This document shows positions 7,751-15,645 of a stretch of DNA of 64,000 bases, one piece after another. The stretch is from Thiosocius sp963808165. Its GTDB lineage: Bacteria > Pseudomonadota > Gammaproteobacteria > Chromatiales > Chromatiaceae. How positions within the stretch are numbered: the first letter of the stretch is position 1; every line of letters begins with the position of its first letter. The stretch spans positions 62,001-126,000 of the forward strand of contig CAWEET010000011.1 in NCBI GenBank assembly GCA_963808165.1, read 5' to 3'. Below the pieces are notes generated by a model. That model was not told the origin of the DNA, did not search any database, and saw nothing but the letters and a program-made list of their open reading frames with translations. The translations under genes were made by a program, and so were the position numbers.

Positions 7751-7752
7751 CG
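7751..7752. other. Right core dinucleotide (CG) of the serine-recombinase insertion
   Basis: Junction of element and tyrosine recombinase gene, 43 bases beyond the recombinase stop. It duplicates the CG at 5143-5144 and falls within the Arg codon of the HxxR motif. Confidence 0.75.
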
Positions 7753-8463
7753 CAGGCCATGCAGTGTCACGCGCTTGTCGATCTCGGCGGCGTCCAGCGC
7801 GCGGTGGAAGGCGCGGTTGAGCTGGCGTGCGGACAGGTGGTTCACCGGGTCCTGCCCAGGAAATAGCCAGCCACCGGGCAGCACCTTCCGTTGCGCCTTG
7901 CCTTCCCGCCACCAGGCGCGCAAGAGCTCGAGCAGTGCCGGCGAGAGCATGGCGTAGCGGTCGCGCTTGCCCTTGCCCTGCTCGACGCGGATCACCCTGC
8001 GCTTGCTGTCGATATCGGTCACCGTCAGGTGAACCACCTCGCTGGCGCGCAGACCGGCGCCATAGGCGACCCCGAGCGCGGCCTGGTACTTGAGGCTACC
8101 GGCCGCCTGGAGCAACTGGGTGATCTCCTCAACGCTCAAGATCACCGGCAGCTTGCGTGGCTGGTGGACGTGGCTCGTATACCTCATCACGCCAGGCCGA
8201 TCAAGGGTGATCTCGAAGAAGAAGCGCAAGCCGGTGAGGATTGCGTTCAGCGTGGTGCTGGACGTGTTCTGCTGGACCAGGTACAGCTGATAGCGTCGCA
8301 GATCCTCGGCGGTCGCGGCGTCCGGCGACTGTCCGAAGAACCGCGTGAAGTTCTTCACCGCTCGAACGTAGGCGGTCTGGGTCCTGGGACCAAGCTTGCG
8401 CAGCGTCATGTCGTCGATCATGCGTTGACGCAGGGGGCTGATGGTTTGCTTCGATTCGGTCAT

Positions 8464-8774
8464 CGGACTGCTCCTGTCTCAGAACGAGGCGGATTGCCTC
8501 ATTCCTCAACATAGGAAACAGAACCTCGATCTCAGCGAACCACCGTGGTTAGATCGAGGTCCTACCGCGTCAGCGGTTTAGTCCACTCATCCAAAAGCCG
8601 ACCTCAGGCGCTCACGGCTGGGGGTCGGCAACAACGCATACCGGGCGCTCTTTGTCAGATCTCGTAGTCCGGGGACAACACGCAGTTGCCTTCCCTGCGG
8701 TCAGTGGCGCGACCACGAGCCAATCGGGAATACTTGCCAAAACCGTTTTTTCTCCGTTGTCAGAAACGGAAGGG
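8464..8774. other. Gene-free stretch between the IS91-like element and the MscS gene
   Basis: About 310 bases without a plausible gene. It contains the nested hairpin at 8523-8560 and should hold one boundary of the IS91-like element. A short inverted repeat CCGTT/AACGG near 8747-8770 lacks a T-run on the correct side to act as a terminator for the MscS gene. Confidence 0.5.
8523..8560. repeat. Nested hairpin near the IS91-like element end
   Basis: ACCTCGATCT (8523-8532) pairs perfectly with AGATCGAGGT (8551-8560), and AACCA/TGGTT (8538-8550) forms an inner stem. It lies 60 bases upstream of the tyrosine recombinase start. IS91-type elements carry hairpins at their ends for rolling-circle transposition, so this may be the terminus; an operator or attenuator is an alternative. 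Confidence 0.5.
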
Positions 8775-10796
8775 TCAGGTCGCTGTCGGCCTAGCATCCG
8801 ATGATTGTTTCGACGAGTTTTCTTCCTCGGCTCCTGGCTCGGCGGAGAGTGGCTCGCCAGTTTCCGAAACCTCCTCTTCTGGCAGGCCAATTTCGACCGA
8901 TCCTCGAGGCGGATAGTCGAGGGTGGCCTCCAGCTGATCGATCTGCTCCATCGACATGCGGGGAAAGGGCAACTCGCCGCGTTTCCGCCAGGACTGAACC
9001 TTTTTGACTGCCGCTTCCGTCCGGTTGCTATCCAGACCATCGTCGCGACCCAGGTAAAGGGTCTGCGACGGGAAGGCAAAGCCGGTTCCCGATTCTTCCA
9101 CGATATCCTTCATCCGCAGAAAGATGTCCTCGCGGATGGCATGGAACTCGTTCCATTCCTGAGTCAGCGCGAAGACGCGCACCCCGATGTCGAGTGACGA
9201 TGCTCCATAGGTGGCAAAACGGACCCGCACCGTATCGCGATGGATCTTGGGATGGGCATGGAGCATCTTACGGAAGTTCGCCATCACATAGCGCAACTGA
9301 TCCGAATCGGTCTCGTAGCGTAGGCCGATCGTCGTGTTGATCAGCATGCGGTCACACCTCGCCCAGTTGATCAGCTGCATATCCGCGAGCGCCGCATTGG
9401 GGACGGTAATCAGCGTGCGGTCGATTGCTCGCACCTTGGTCGAGCGCACGCCGATCTTCTCGACTGTGCCGGTCTTATCGCCAAAGGTGCAAAAATCTCC
9501 GACCCGCACCGGTTGGTCCAAGTAGAGAAGGATGCCGCCGATCAGGTTCTCGAGCGTCGGGCGCACAGCAAGCGCGACGGCCAAACCGCCGATGCCGAGA
9601 CCCGCTACAACGCTATACAGCGGAAGTCCAAGCTCCTGTACCCCGGCACCGAGGATAACGATACTGCCCAAAACACCAATGGTTCGACCTCCGATTCGCC
9701 ACAGTTGCGTATCGAAGCTCTCTTCCGGGAGCCTACGAGACTTGATGATGCGCTCGAAAATCGCCAGAACCGCAAGCCAGAAAAGCCAGGTTGTAGCCGC
9801 ATAGGTCACGGCGGTCATCGTGAACTCGACAATTGCCGAAAACCTACCTGACACATCGATCTCGAACACGATTATCGGATGGAGTAGACGCAGGACCACA
9901 AGGATCGCGATCGGTGTCAGAGTCCGTCGCCAAAACAAACTGAACCGGTCCCTCGACTCGCCGCGATTGATAGCCCAATGCGTGAGCATTAACAGCAACA
10001 CCGCAAGTAGAGAAACCAAGAAGACCGCCAGGACCTTCCATCGCGGCGTATCCAGCCAAAGTCTCTTTAAGCCATCCGGCATGACCTGCAGCACGCCAGC
10101 GGGAATCATCGGCCCGGTCAACTGAGGTTTGGCACCGGTCCAACTCTTGATCCCGAGCACCGTTCGAAGTGGCAGGTTCTCGATGCCCCGATAGAAACGT
10201 GGGGCAGCCCGAATGGTTCGCCCACTGAATAGGAATTCCCCTTCTCGGGGCCCCTCCGAGATAGCGACAATGCGTATCGGCGTGCCCGGGATACGCCATT
10301 GAGCGACCGCAGCTTCGCCAGACAGCGCCTCTTCGTCGGGAACCTCGTCGATGTCAGGAAGCTGGATTCGACCGAGGATATCGAGCAAATACGTCGCCGT
10401 TTCGACCCCCACCTCCCGTCGTGAGGCGCTCGGGACCAACGATAGGTCAATCAGCGCAATAAATTGGCTTCCGATCAAAGTCGCCTGCTCACGCAGTGCG
10501 CGGGTCTTGTTGTTGCTGTAATCCTGTAGGGTCAGCTCCAGATCGTCTTTGAGCTGCAGAAAAGTCCTGAATGTTTGGCGGGGGCTTTCAGTCCGTATGG
10601 GCCTGAAAGAAATTTCTGCGCTACCTTGGTCGGATGATTCTTCCGGTGTTTCATCGAATGCGGAAGCCTGAGTGGTAATCGTTTCATCCGGTGTTGGTTG
10701 TGCTTGAACGGAAACGGTGAAGCAACATAGGGCCCAGAAGAACAGTGAAAGAAACAATCTGCTCCAGCGTAGATAGCTTGTGTCATGGTCTAGCAC
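8775..10796 (-). CDS. Large mechanosensitive ion channel of the MscS family
   Basis: A 673-residue protein. Residues 1-33 look like a cleavable signal peptide (ending VQAQP), followed by about 220 periplasmic residues. Several membrane segments follow from about residue 260, with the pore helix GLGIGGLAVALAV and the MscS beta domain (PVRVGDFCTFGDKTGTVEKIG, then LITVPNAALADMQLINW). The acidic tail is poorly conserved. MscS channels open under hypo-osmotic stretch and release solutes. This longer architecture resembles MscM/YbdG-like or small-molecule-gated variants. It is alone on the minus strand with mobile DNA downstream. Intact. Confidence 0.9.
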   Translation of the reverse strand: MLDHDTSYLRWSRLFLSLFFWALCCFTVSVQAQPTPDETITTQASAFDETPEESSDQGSAEISFRPIRTESPRQTFRTFLQLKDDLELTLQDYSNNKTRALREQATLIGSQFIALIDLSLVPSASRREVGVETATYLLDILGRIQLPDIDEVPDEEALSGEAAVAQWRIPGTPIRIVAISEGPREGEFLFSGRTIRAAPRFYRGIENLPLRTVLGIKSWTGAKPQLTGPMIPAGVLQVMPDGLKRLWLDTPRWKVLAVFLVSLLAVLLLMLTHWAINRGESRDRFSLFWRRTLTPIAILVVLRLLHPIIVFEIDVSGRFSAIVEFTMTAVTYAATTWLFWLAVLAIFERIIKSRRLPEESFDTQLWRIGGRTIGVLGSIVILGAGVQELGLPLYSVVAGLGIGGLAVALAVRPTLENLIGGILLYLDQPVRVGDFCTFGDKTGTVEKIGVRSTKVRAIDRTLITVPNAALADMQLINWARCDRMLINTTIGLRYETDSDQLRYVMANFRKMLHAHPKIHRDTVRVRFATYGASSLDIGVRVFALTQEWNEFHAIREDIFLRMKDIVEESGTGFAFPSQTLYLGRDDGLDSNRTEAAVKKVQSWRKRGELPFPRMSMEQIDQLEATLDYPPRGSVEIGLPEEEVSETGEPLSAEPGAEEENSSKQSSDARPTAT

Positions 10797-11595
10797 GTGT
10801 CCAACTCCTTACACTCTGCCTTCGAGTGACGCTGAAGGCTCTAGAAATAGTCATCGCCACAATTGGTTCTCAGTCTAAATTGGGCCCGGCTTTCGCACGA
10901 CACTAGCATATTAGGTTGCGCCCGCTGTTTGCGGAACTGTCGTCGTTCGCGCCCGTGTCCTCAATGGCAGCAAAGTGTCTGTTCCTGTCTGCTGCGCCGC
11001 ACAACGCGGTAGTCTGCTATGCGCTTTTTGCTGCCGGTGGATAGTCACCCAGCGACCGGCAGTTCATGGCCGGCAGTGCCACTTAGCCGACCCGGCAGTT
11101 TCAAGCATCGTGATGGCAGACTCGCTCTGCTGGGGAATGTCCGTTCCTGTTACGAACCCGCTGTTCACCGGGCGCCGCCTGACCGGCGACAGCAGGTCGA
11201 CTCCGTTCTGTTGCGCCGCACAATTCAACGTCAGCTTTCTCCGAAGCTGACATTTGCTGCGGCCGAAACAACCTATGGAACCGGCCTTGCGCCGCCGCCC
11301 GCCAGGTGCTAAATCAACGGCCGCATCATGCGCATTGCGGCGCTTTTCGATTCGAGTCGGGCCGGCACCAAGTCGGTTCATGCGAAGATGACCGCGAATG
11401 GCAACCCGAAGCGGTCCCTCTACTGCGTGTCCGCAGGTGACTTCTCCTGTCGAGCGGAGTAGACATCGCTTCCAAACTCTAGCTACTACGCTAGACTTGG
11501 CCAGGTGCCTCAGCGAACCCTGACGACGGGAGAAAGCATCAATTGCCCGCTGAACACAGTTGTTTGACTGCCGTAATGCGAAAGGAGAAACGTCC
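10797..11595. other. 800-bp non-coding region with internal near-repeats
   Basis: No supported gene. Short phrases recur: TGTCTGTTCCTGT at 10976 and TGTCCGTTCCTGT at 11138, and TGCGCCGCACAA near 10991 and 11212. The 76-bp repeat copy 2 is at 11327-11402. The AGCS ribosome-binding site AAAGGAGA lies at 11581-11588. The texture suggests accumulated intergenic repeats rather than decayed protein genes. Confidence 0.5.
11327..11402 (+). repeat. Dispersed 76-bp repeat, copy 2
   Basis: Ungapped match (57 of 76) to 3241-3316, 8086 bases away in the same orientation. The open frame beginning at its ATG runs on to a stop at about 11460. Confidence 0.6.
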
Positions 11596-13041
11596 TTGAC
11601 TGCCATTGTCGACTTTCTGAACTCTATCCTATGGGGTTACGTCCTTATCTATGGCTTACTGGCAGTAGGTCTTTTCTTCACATGGCGTACGGGTGCCCTT
11701 CAATTCCGCCACTTCGCCGAGTTCTTCCGGGTCATCCGCGCCTCACGCGAGACCGATGTGAGCGGCATCACGCCCTTCCAGGCGCTAACGATCAGCCTGG
11801 CCAGTCGGGTTGGCACCGGCAACCTCGCCGGCGTCGCTGTGGCGATCTACCTCGGTGGTCCGGGTGCGATTTTCTGGATGTGGATGGTGGCACTCGTCGG
11901 CATGGCCACGGCATATGCGGAATCGACGCTCGCCCAACTGTACAAGGTCCGAAACGCGGAAGGTCAGTATCGCGGGGGGCCGGCGTTCTATATGCACAAA
12001 GGGATCGGCAGCCGGGCGATGGGCATGGTTTTTTCCATCTGCCTGATCTTGTCCTTTGGCCTGATCTTTTCGGCTGTTCAGGCCAACTCGATCTCGACTT
12101 CGATGGAGTCGGCGTTCGGTGTGCCGCCCATCGCGACCGGCTTGGTGATCGCGGCCGCCGCGGGGATCGTGATCTTCGGCGGTATCCGTTCGATTGCGGC
12201 GGTTGCCGAAAAAGTCGTCCCGCTCATGGCGAGCGCCTACATCCTCGTGGCCCTCTACGTAGTGATCACCCACCTGAACGAGGTGCCGGGAATGCTTATG
12301 CTGATCGTCGAGTCGGCCTTTGGCTTCGAACAGGCCGCGGGCGGGTTCACCGGCGGCGTTATGGCCGCGTTGCTGAACGGAGTGAAGCGCGGGCTCTTCT
12401 CGAACGAGGCGGGTATGGGCTCGGCGCCGAACATAGCAGCGGTGGCCGTGCCGCATCCTCACCATCCGTCCAGCCAAGGCATGGTGCAGGGCCTTGGCGT
12501 CTTCATAGACACGCTCGTGCTCTGCACAGCCACGGCGCTGATGATTCTACTGTCCGGCGCGGTCGACTATGGGCCCGACGGAGCCACCGGCATGGTGCTC
12601 ACGCAGAACGCGCTGTACGAGCACATCGGCGGAGCAGGACCTGCGTTTGTCGCGATTGCTATCCTGCTTTTTGCCTTTACCTCGATCATCGGCAACTATT
12701 CTTACGCCGAGAACGCGATGGAGTTTCTCGGTCTAGGTGGCCACATCCCGCTTCTGCTACTCAAAGCCGGAGCAGTGGCGATGGTCGTCTGGGGATCGCT
12801 GCAGGCGGTGGGCACGGTGTTTAACTTCGCGGATGCCTCGATGGCACTGATGGCGACCGTAAACCTGGTCGCAATCCTGATGCTTTCCGGGACCGTCACT
12901 AAGCTCACACGGGACTACTTCGCGCAGCGCAAGAGCGGCAAGGAAGCGGTGTTTCACATCGCCGATTACCCGGAAATCAGCGACGGCGTGGATCACACGA
13001 TCTGGGACCGCGATGCCGTGCCGTCCGCACGTGCCGATTGA
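11596..13041 (+). CDS. Alanine/glycine:sodium symporter, AGCS family
   Basis: A 481-residue membrane protein with roughly ten or more hydrophobic segments and family motifs (GTGNLAGVAVAIYLGGPGAI, KRGLFSNEAGMGSAP, IIGNYSYAEN). It imports small neutral amino acids such as alanine or glycine with sodium across the inner membrane. TTG at 11596 is chosen as the start because AAAGGAGA lies eight bases upstream and the family begins just before the first membrane segment; an upstream in-frame TTG at 11560 has no ribosome-binding site. It stands alone between two repeat-rich gaps. Confidence 0.93.
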   Translation: MTAIVDFLNSILWGYVLIYGLLAVGLFFTWRTGALQFRHFAEFFRVIRASRETDVSGITPFQALTISLASRVGTGNLAGVAVAIYLGGPGAIFWMWMVALVGMATAYAESTLAQLYKVRNAEGQYRGGPAFYMHKGIGSRAMGMVFSICLILSFGLIFSAVQANSISTSMESAFGVPPIATGLVIAAAAGIVIFGGIRSIAAVAEKVVPLMASAYILVALYVVITHLNEVPGMLMLIVESAFGFEQAAGGFTGGVMAALLNGVKRGLFSNEAGMGSAPNIAAVAVPHPHHPSSQGMVQGLGVFIDTLVLCTATALMILLSGAVDYGPDGATGMVLTQNALYEHIGGAGPAFVAIAILLFAFTSIIGNYSYAENAMEFLGLGGHIPLLLLKAGAVAMVVWGSLQAVGTVFNFADASMALMATVNLVAILMLSGTVTKLTRDYFAQRKSGKEAVFHIADYPEISDGVDHTIWDRDAVPSARAD

Positions 13042-13512
13042 CCCTCGGTGGAGCTTTATCTGCGCACTTATCCCTGATTCAGGGCGGTAGCCATGGCCCA
13101 GCGGTCGTTCCGTGCAGTAGCTGGACGTTCCCCTCCGTTGAACCGGCCAACTGACCGGATTGCTCATCTGTGGCGGCAGAGTGGCACCGCCGTAGACCGC
13201 TTCTGTTGGCCGAACTCGGAAGAAGCGAATCCGCTGGCTAGGTCCGCAGCTGTTACTGACCTGCCGCTTGCCGGATTCCACCTGGACCAATGCAGTGGAT
13301 CGACTGCGGTCTATCGCAGCGTACAATTCGATAGTCCGTCACTGAAGCGACGGGTTCGCGCCGGCTGCGCTTCACAGGTGACCGTTCCCACCACAGAGCA
13401 ACCTCAGGAGCGGTCAGTACTCTCGTACTGCCAAAGCCGATCCCGGTATTTCACAGTCCGCAAGCATCCGATACTGGCTGCTAGACGGGAGAACGGTCAG
13501 TGCACCGCAAGC
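13042..13512. other. Repeat-like non-coding gap
   Basis: About 470 bases with no convincing gene on either strand. The texture resembles the gap at 10797-11595. I see no terminator with a T-run after the symporter gene. Confidence 0.45.
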
Positions 13513-13844
13513 TTACCGCCGACGCTTCTTGCCAGATGGCGGGTCAATCGACAGCTTTTCGCGCACCAGGTCGATTCGCCGGTTGCGGTTCGCAAACGCG
13601 CGCCGAACTAAACTTGTAGCCTGCTCATCCAGATCCGGCACTTGCTGGTCTCGCGACTCGTGGCCGACTGGAACACCCCGATCACGCAGCCACAGCAACA
13701 CCTCGGCCTCGCGCCAGGCGACCGCTCGCGAGCCGATCGGGTGGTTTTCGGGAATTCACCACGTTTGACCATGGCGTAGATCGTCGAACGCGACAGGCCG
13801 GTCAGCTCCATGACCTGTGCTGTCCTGAGCATCCGATCTGGCAT
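13513..13844 (-). pseudogene. AlpA-like excisionase/regulator, frameshifted
   Basis: From ATG 13844 the protein reads MLRTAQVMELTGLSRSTIYA then MVKRGEFPK, the AlpA (MerR-like winged helix) fold of prophage and genomic-island regulators. At about 13755 the frame is lost; in the next frame the expected continuation HPIGSRAVAWREAEVLLWL is present and runs to a stop at 13513. The total of 332 bases is not divisible by three. One lost or gained base in GAATTCCCGAAAACC explains it. It lies directly downstream of the 3' end of tRNA-Ser, a classic integration site, so it is probably the last trace of an integrated island. Confidence 0.75.
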
Positions 13845-13921
13845 CTTGTGGGTTGAGTTGTAGGTCAGGATTTGGGCAGGCTGCCACAAACCCTTGTCGC
13901 TAAAGGGATTGTGCGAGTTGT

Positions 13922-14013
<92 letters not shown>

Positions 14014-14135
14014 GGGGGACGTTCTCGCCCATCCGCCCGAACAGGCGGGAACCGGACGCGAATAACGAGGCGCGCAAGACTAAACCAGACCCCCGCCCGA
14101 AGCAACCCGCGCTCCGGGTGGGGTAGATCGAGCGG

Positions 14136-14606
14136 TCAGAGATGGTGGCTTACGTGCGCCCGCGGGACATTCTCCATCAGGTTGCGAAACACCTCGCCGT
14201 TCATGTGGATCAGGTGCTTGTGGTCGCCTGACTCAAAATACACGTCAGGTTGATGAATCAGCGCCGGATCGACGACGACATCCACCCCGTAGGGCTCGCC
14301 GACCGCTGGGATGGCGCCACATTCGCAGTCCGAAAAGGTCGACTCGATCTCTGCCTCGGGCAGCGTTTCGAGGCTGCGGGCCAGCATCTGGTTGAGCCGG
14401 TCCAGTTCCAGCCGATGGGTCGCCGGGATTACGGCAAGCAGGTAACTGTGATCATCGCCAAGCAGGACTGGCTTGGCCACCTGGTTGCCCGGCACATGTG
14501 CGGCCTGGGCGGCACGTAACGCAGAGTCGCTATGTGGATGCTCGACTACATCATAAGCAATGCCACGGCTCTCCAGATAATCCTGGAGTGTCGTTGCAAC
14601 AGCCAT
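14136..14606 (-). CDS. YbaK/EbsC-family aminoacyl-tRNA deacylase
   Basis: A 156-residue single-domain protein with the YbaK pattern: an N-terminal LQDYLESRGIAYDVVEHPHS, a central AKPVLLGDDHSYLLAVIPA with the conserved Lys, and a C-terminal IPAVGEPYGVDVVVDPAL. Family members hydrolyse mischarged tRNAs (for example Cys- or Ala-tRNAPro), but this subgroup's substrate cannot be set from sequence. ATG 14606 is chosen because AGGAGGAAA precedes it; an upstream in-frame start has no support. It is divergent from the methyltransferase gene. Confidence 0.88.
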   Translation of the reverse strand: MAVATTLQDYLESRGIAYDVVEHPHSDSALRAAQAAHVPGNQVAKPVLLGDDHSYLLAVIPATHRLELDRLNQMLARSLETLPEAEIESTFSDCECGAIPAVGEPYGVDVVVDPALIHQPDVYFESGDHKHLIHMNGEVFRNLMENVPRAHVSHHL

Positions 14607-14766
14607 TTTTCGTTTCCTCCTACAGATTGATGATTCACCCTGGGCCATCGGCCCCGCGCACGGCGAATGTTCAAATCAGGCAGACCAGAGCCTGCCGCCA
14701 CCCAAGGATGGGCAGGCGGTCTATTCGCCGCTGGATTCAAGTATAGTCAGCGTTTTTTGAGCCAAG

Positions 14767-15621
14767 GTGCCAAATCGCAGCATGAAGAAGAGCAGTAAGC
14801 GTCGCAGGAAATCCTCCCCTTCCCTCGCCTCCACCGCCGATCGCCATCGTCTCTACGAGCTCTCTGTTCAATGCGCCGAGGCGGAGATCGACTTCGTCGA
14901 CGCCACCTTCAAACGGCTGCGCAAACGTAAGGCCATGTTGCTACGGGAAGATTTCTGCGGCACTGCCAATGTGTGCTGTGAGTGGGTGAAGCGAGGCGGC
15001 AAACGCCACGCCATTGGTGTCGATCTCGACCCGGAGGTGCTCGCCTGGGGTAGTGAGCATAATCTGGCCAGGCTGAGCAAAAAGCAGCGTGAGCGCATCA
15101 CCCTGCTCGAGCAGGACGTGATGCAGGTCAAGACCGAGCAACCGGACATCGTCTCTGCGATGAATTTCAGTTACTGGCTGCTGCAGGACCGTGCCTCGTT
15201 GAGAAGGTATTTCGAGAGCGTGCGGGCTGCGCTCAAGGACGATGGGATTTTCTTTCTCGACTGCTACGGCGGTTACGACAGCCACAAGGAGATCGTCGAG
15301 GAGCGCGAAATCGACGACGATGCCGATGGTTTTACCTACATCTGGGAGCAGGCGGCGTTCGACCCGATCACACATGGCATGACCTGCCACATCCACTTCC
15401 GCTTTCCCGATGGCTCAAAGATGCGCAACGCCTTCAACTACCGGTGGCGTCTGTGGACCGTGCCGGAGGTGCGCGACCTGCTCGAGGAATGCGGTTTTGG
15501 TCGCATCACCGTTTACTGGCAGGGTTGGGACAAGCATGGCGAGGCGGATGGCGATTTTCAGCCGGCCACCTGCGCCGATGCCGATGCCGGCTGGATTTGT
15601 TATCTGACCGCAGAGAAATAA
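14767..15621 (+). CDS. Class I SAM-dependent methyltransferase
   Basis: A 284-residue protein. After a basic, probably disordered N-terminus (about 25 residues), motif I appears as EDFCGTANVCCEWV with the acidic ligand in GVDLDPEVLA. Motif IV is IVSAMNFSYWLLQDR, followed by DGIFFLDCYGGYDS. The C-terminal half includes FNYRWRLWTVPEVRDLLEECGF, typical of small-molecule methyltransferases. The substrate is unknown. The start is either GTG 14767 or ATG 14782; neither has a strong ribosome-binding site. A convergent AsmA gene follows 24 bases on. Confidence 0.85.
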   Translation: MPNRSMKKSSKRRRKSSPSLASTADRHRLYELSVQCAEAEIDFVDATFKRLRKRKAMLLREDFCGTANVCCEWVKRGGKRHAIGVDLDPEVLAWGSEHNLARLSKKQRERITLLEQDVMQVKTEQPDIVSAMNFSYWLLQDRASLRRYFESVRAALKDDGIFFLDCYGGYDSHKEIVEEREIDDDADGFTYIWEQAAFDPITHGMTCHIHFRFPDGSKMRNAFNYRWRLWTVPEVRDLLEECGFGRITVYWQGWDKHGEADGDFQPATCADADAGWICYLTAEK

Positions 15622-15645
15622 GACGACGCGAGCGCGGGCCGCCGG

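Larger units (their letters stand above)
5145..7752 (+). mobile_element. 2.6-kb serine-recombinase element inserted in a tyrosine recombinase gene
   Basis: Excising 2608 bp restores the target frame perfectly. Circularising the element joins its ends around CG. The two arms read outward as GAAGGCTTGGACATAGTGCT and ACAGGCATCACCACACTGCT and match at 12 of 20 positions, an attP-like imperfect inverted repeat. Cargo is only the recombinase and two small overlapping ORFs. It is thus an insertion-sequence-like unit rather than a phage. Confidence 0.8.
3767..8463 (-). mobile_element. IS91-like element: tyrosine recombinase plus transposase, carrying a nested insertion
   Basis: The pair tyrosine recombinase followed by IS91 transposase is a known IS91-subgroup layout. 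The coordinates cover only the coding part; true ends are not resolved. The nested hairpin at 8523-8560 may be the terminus on that side. The element is interrupted by the serine-recombinase element at 5145-7752, which entered later, because its own reading frames are intact while the host transposase is heavily decayed. Confidence 0.7.
4971..8463 (-). pseudogene. Tyrosine recombinase gene split by a serine-recombinase element
   Basis: The N-terminal part (8463-7753) has a SAM-like core-binding domain and the first catalytic Arg (GAGLRASEVVHL). The C-terminal part (5144-4971) has HAFATHLLEQ, the LLGHQKLENT box and the nucleophile Tyr in TARYTHVA. Joining 8463-7753 to 5144-4971 gives 885 bases, exactly 295 codons, and recreates HGLRHAF, the catalytic HxxR motif. 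As it stands, the first half runs into insert DNA and stops after LHGLRKAWT. The gene shows no other lesion, so it was whole until the insertion. ATG 8463 follows a CAGGAG site. Confidence 0.9.

Noticed and set aside
4971..8463. Reading the serine recombinase region as prophage
   Set aside because: Only three genes lie between the two core dinucleotides and none is a phage structural or replication gene.
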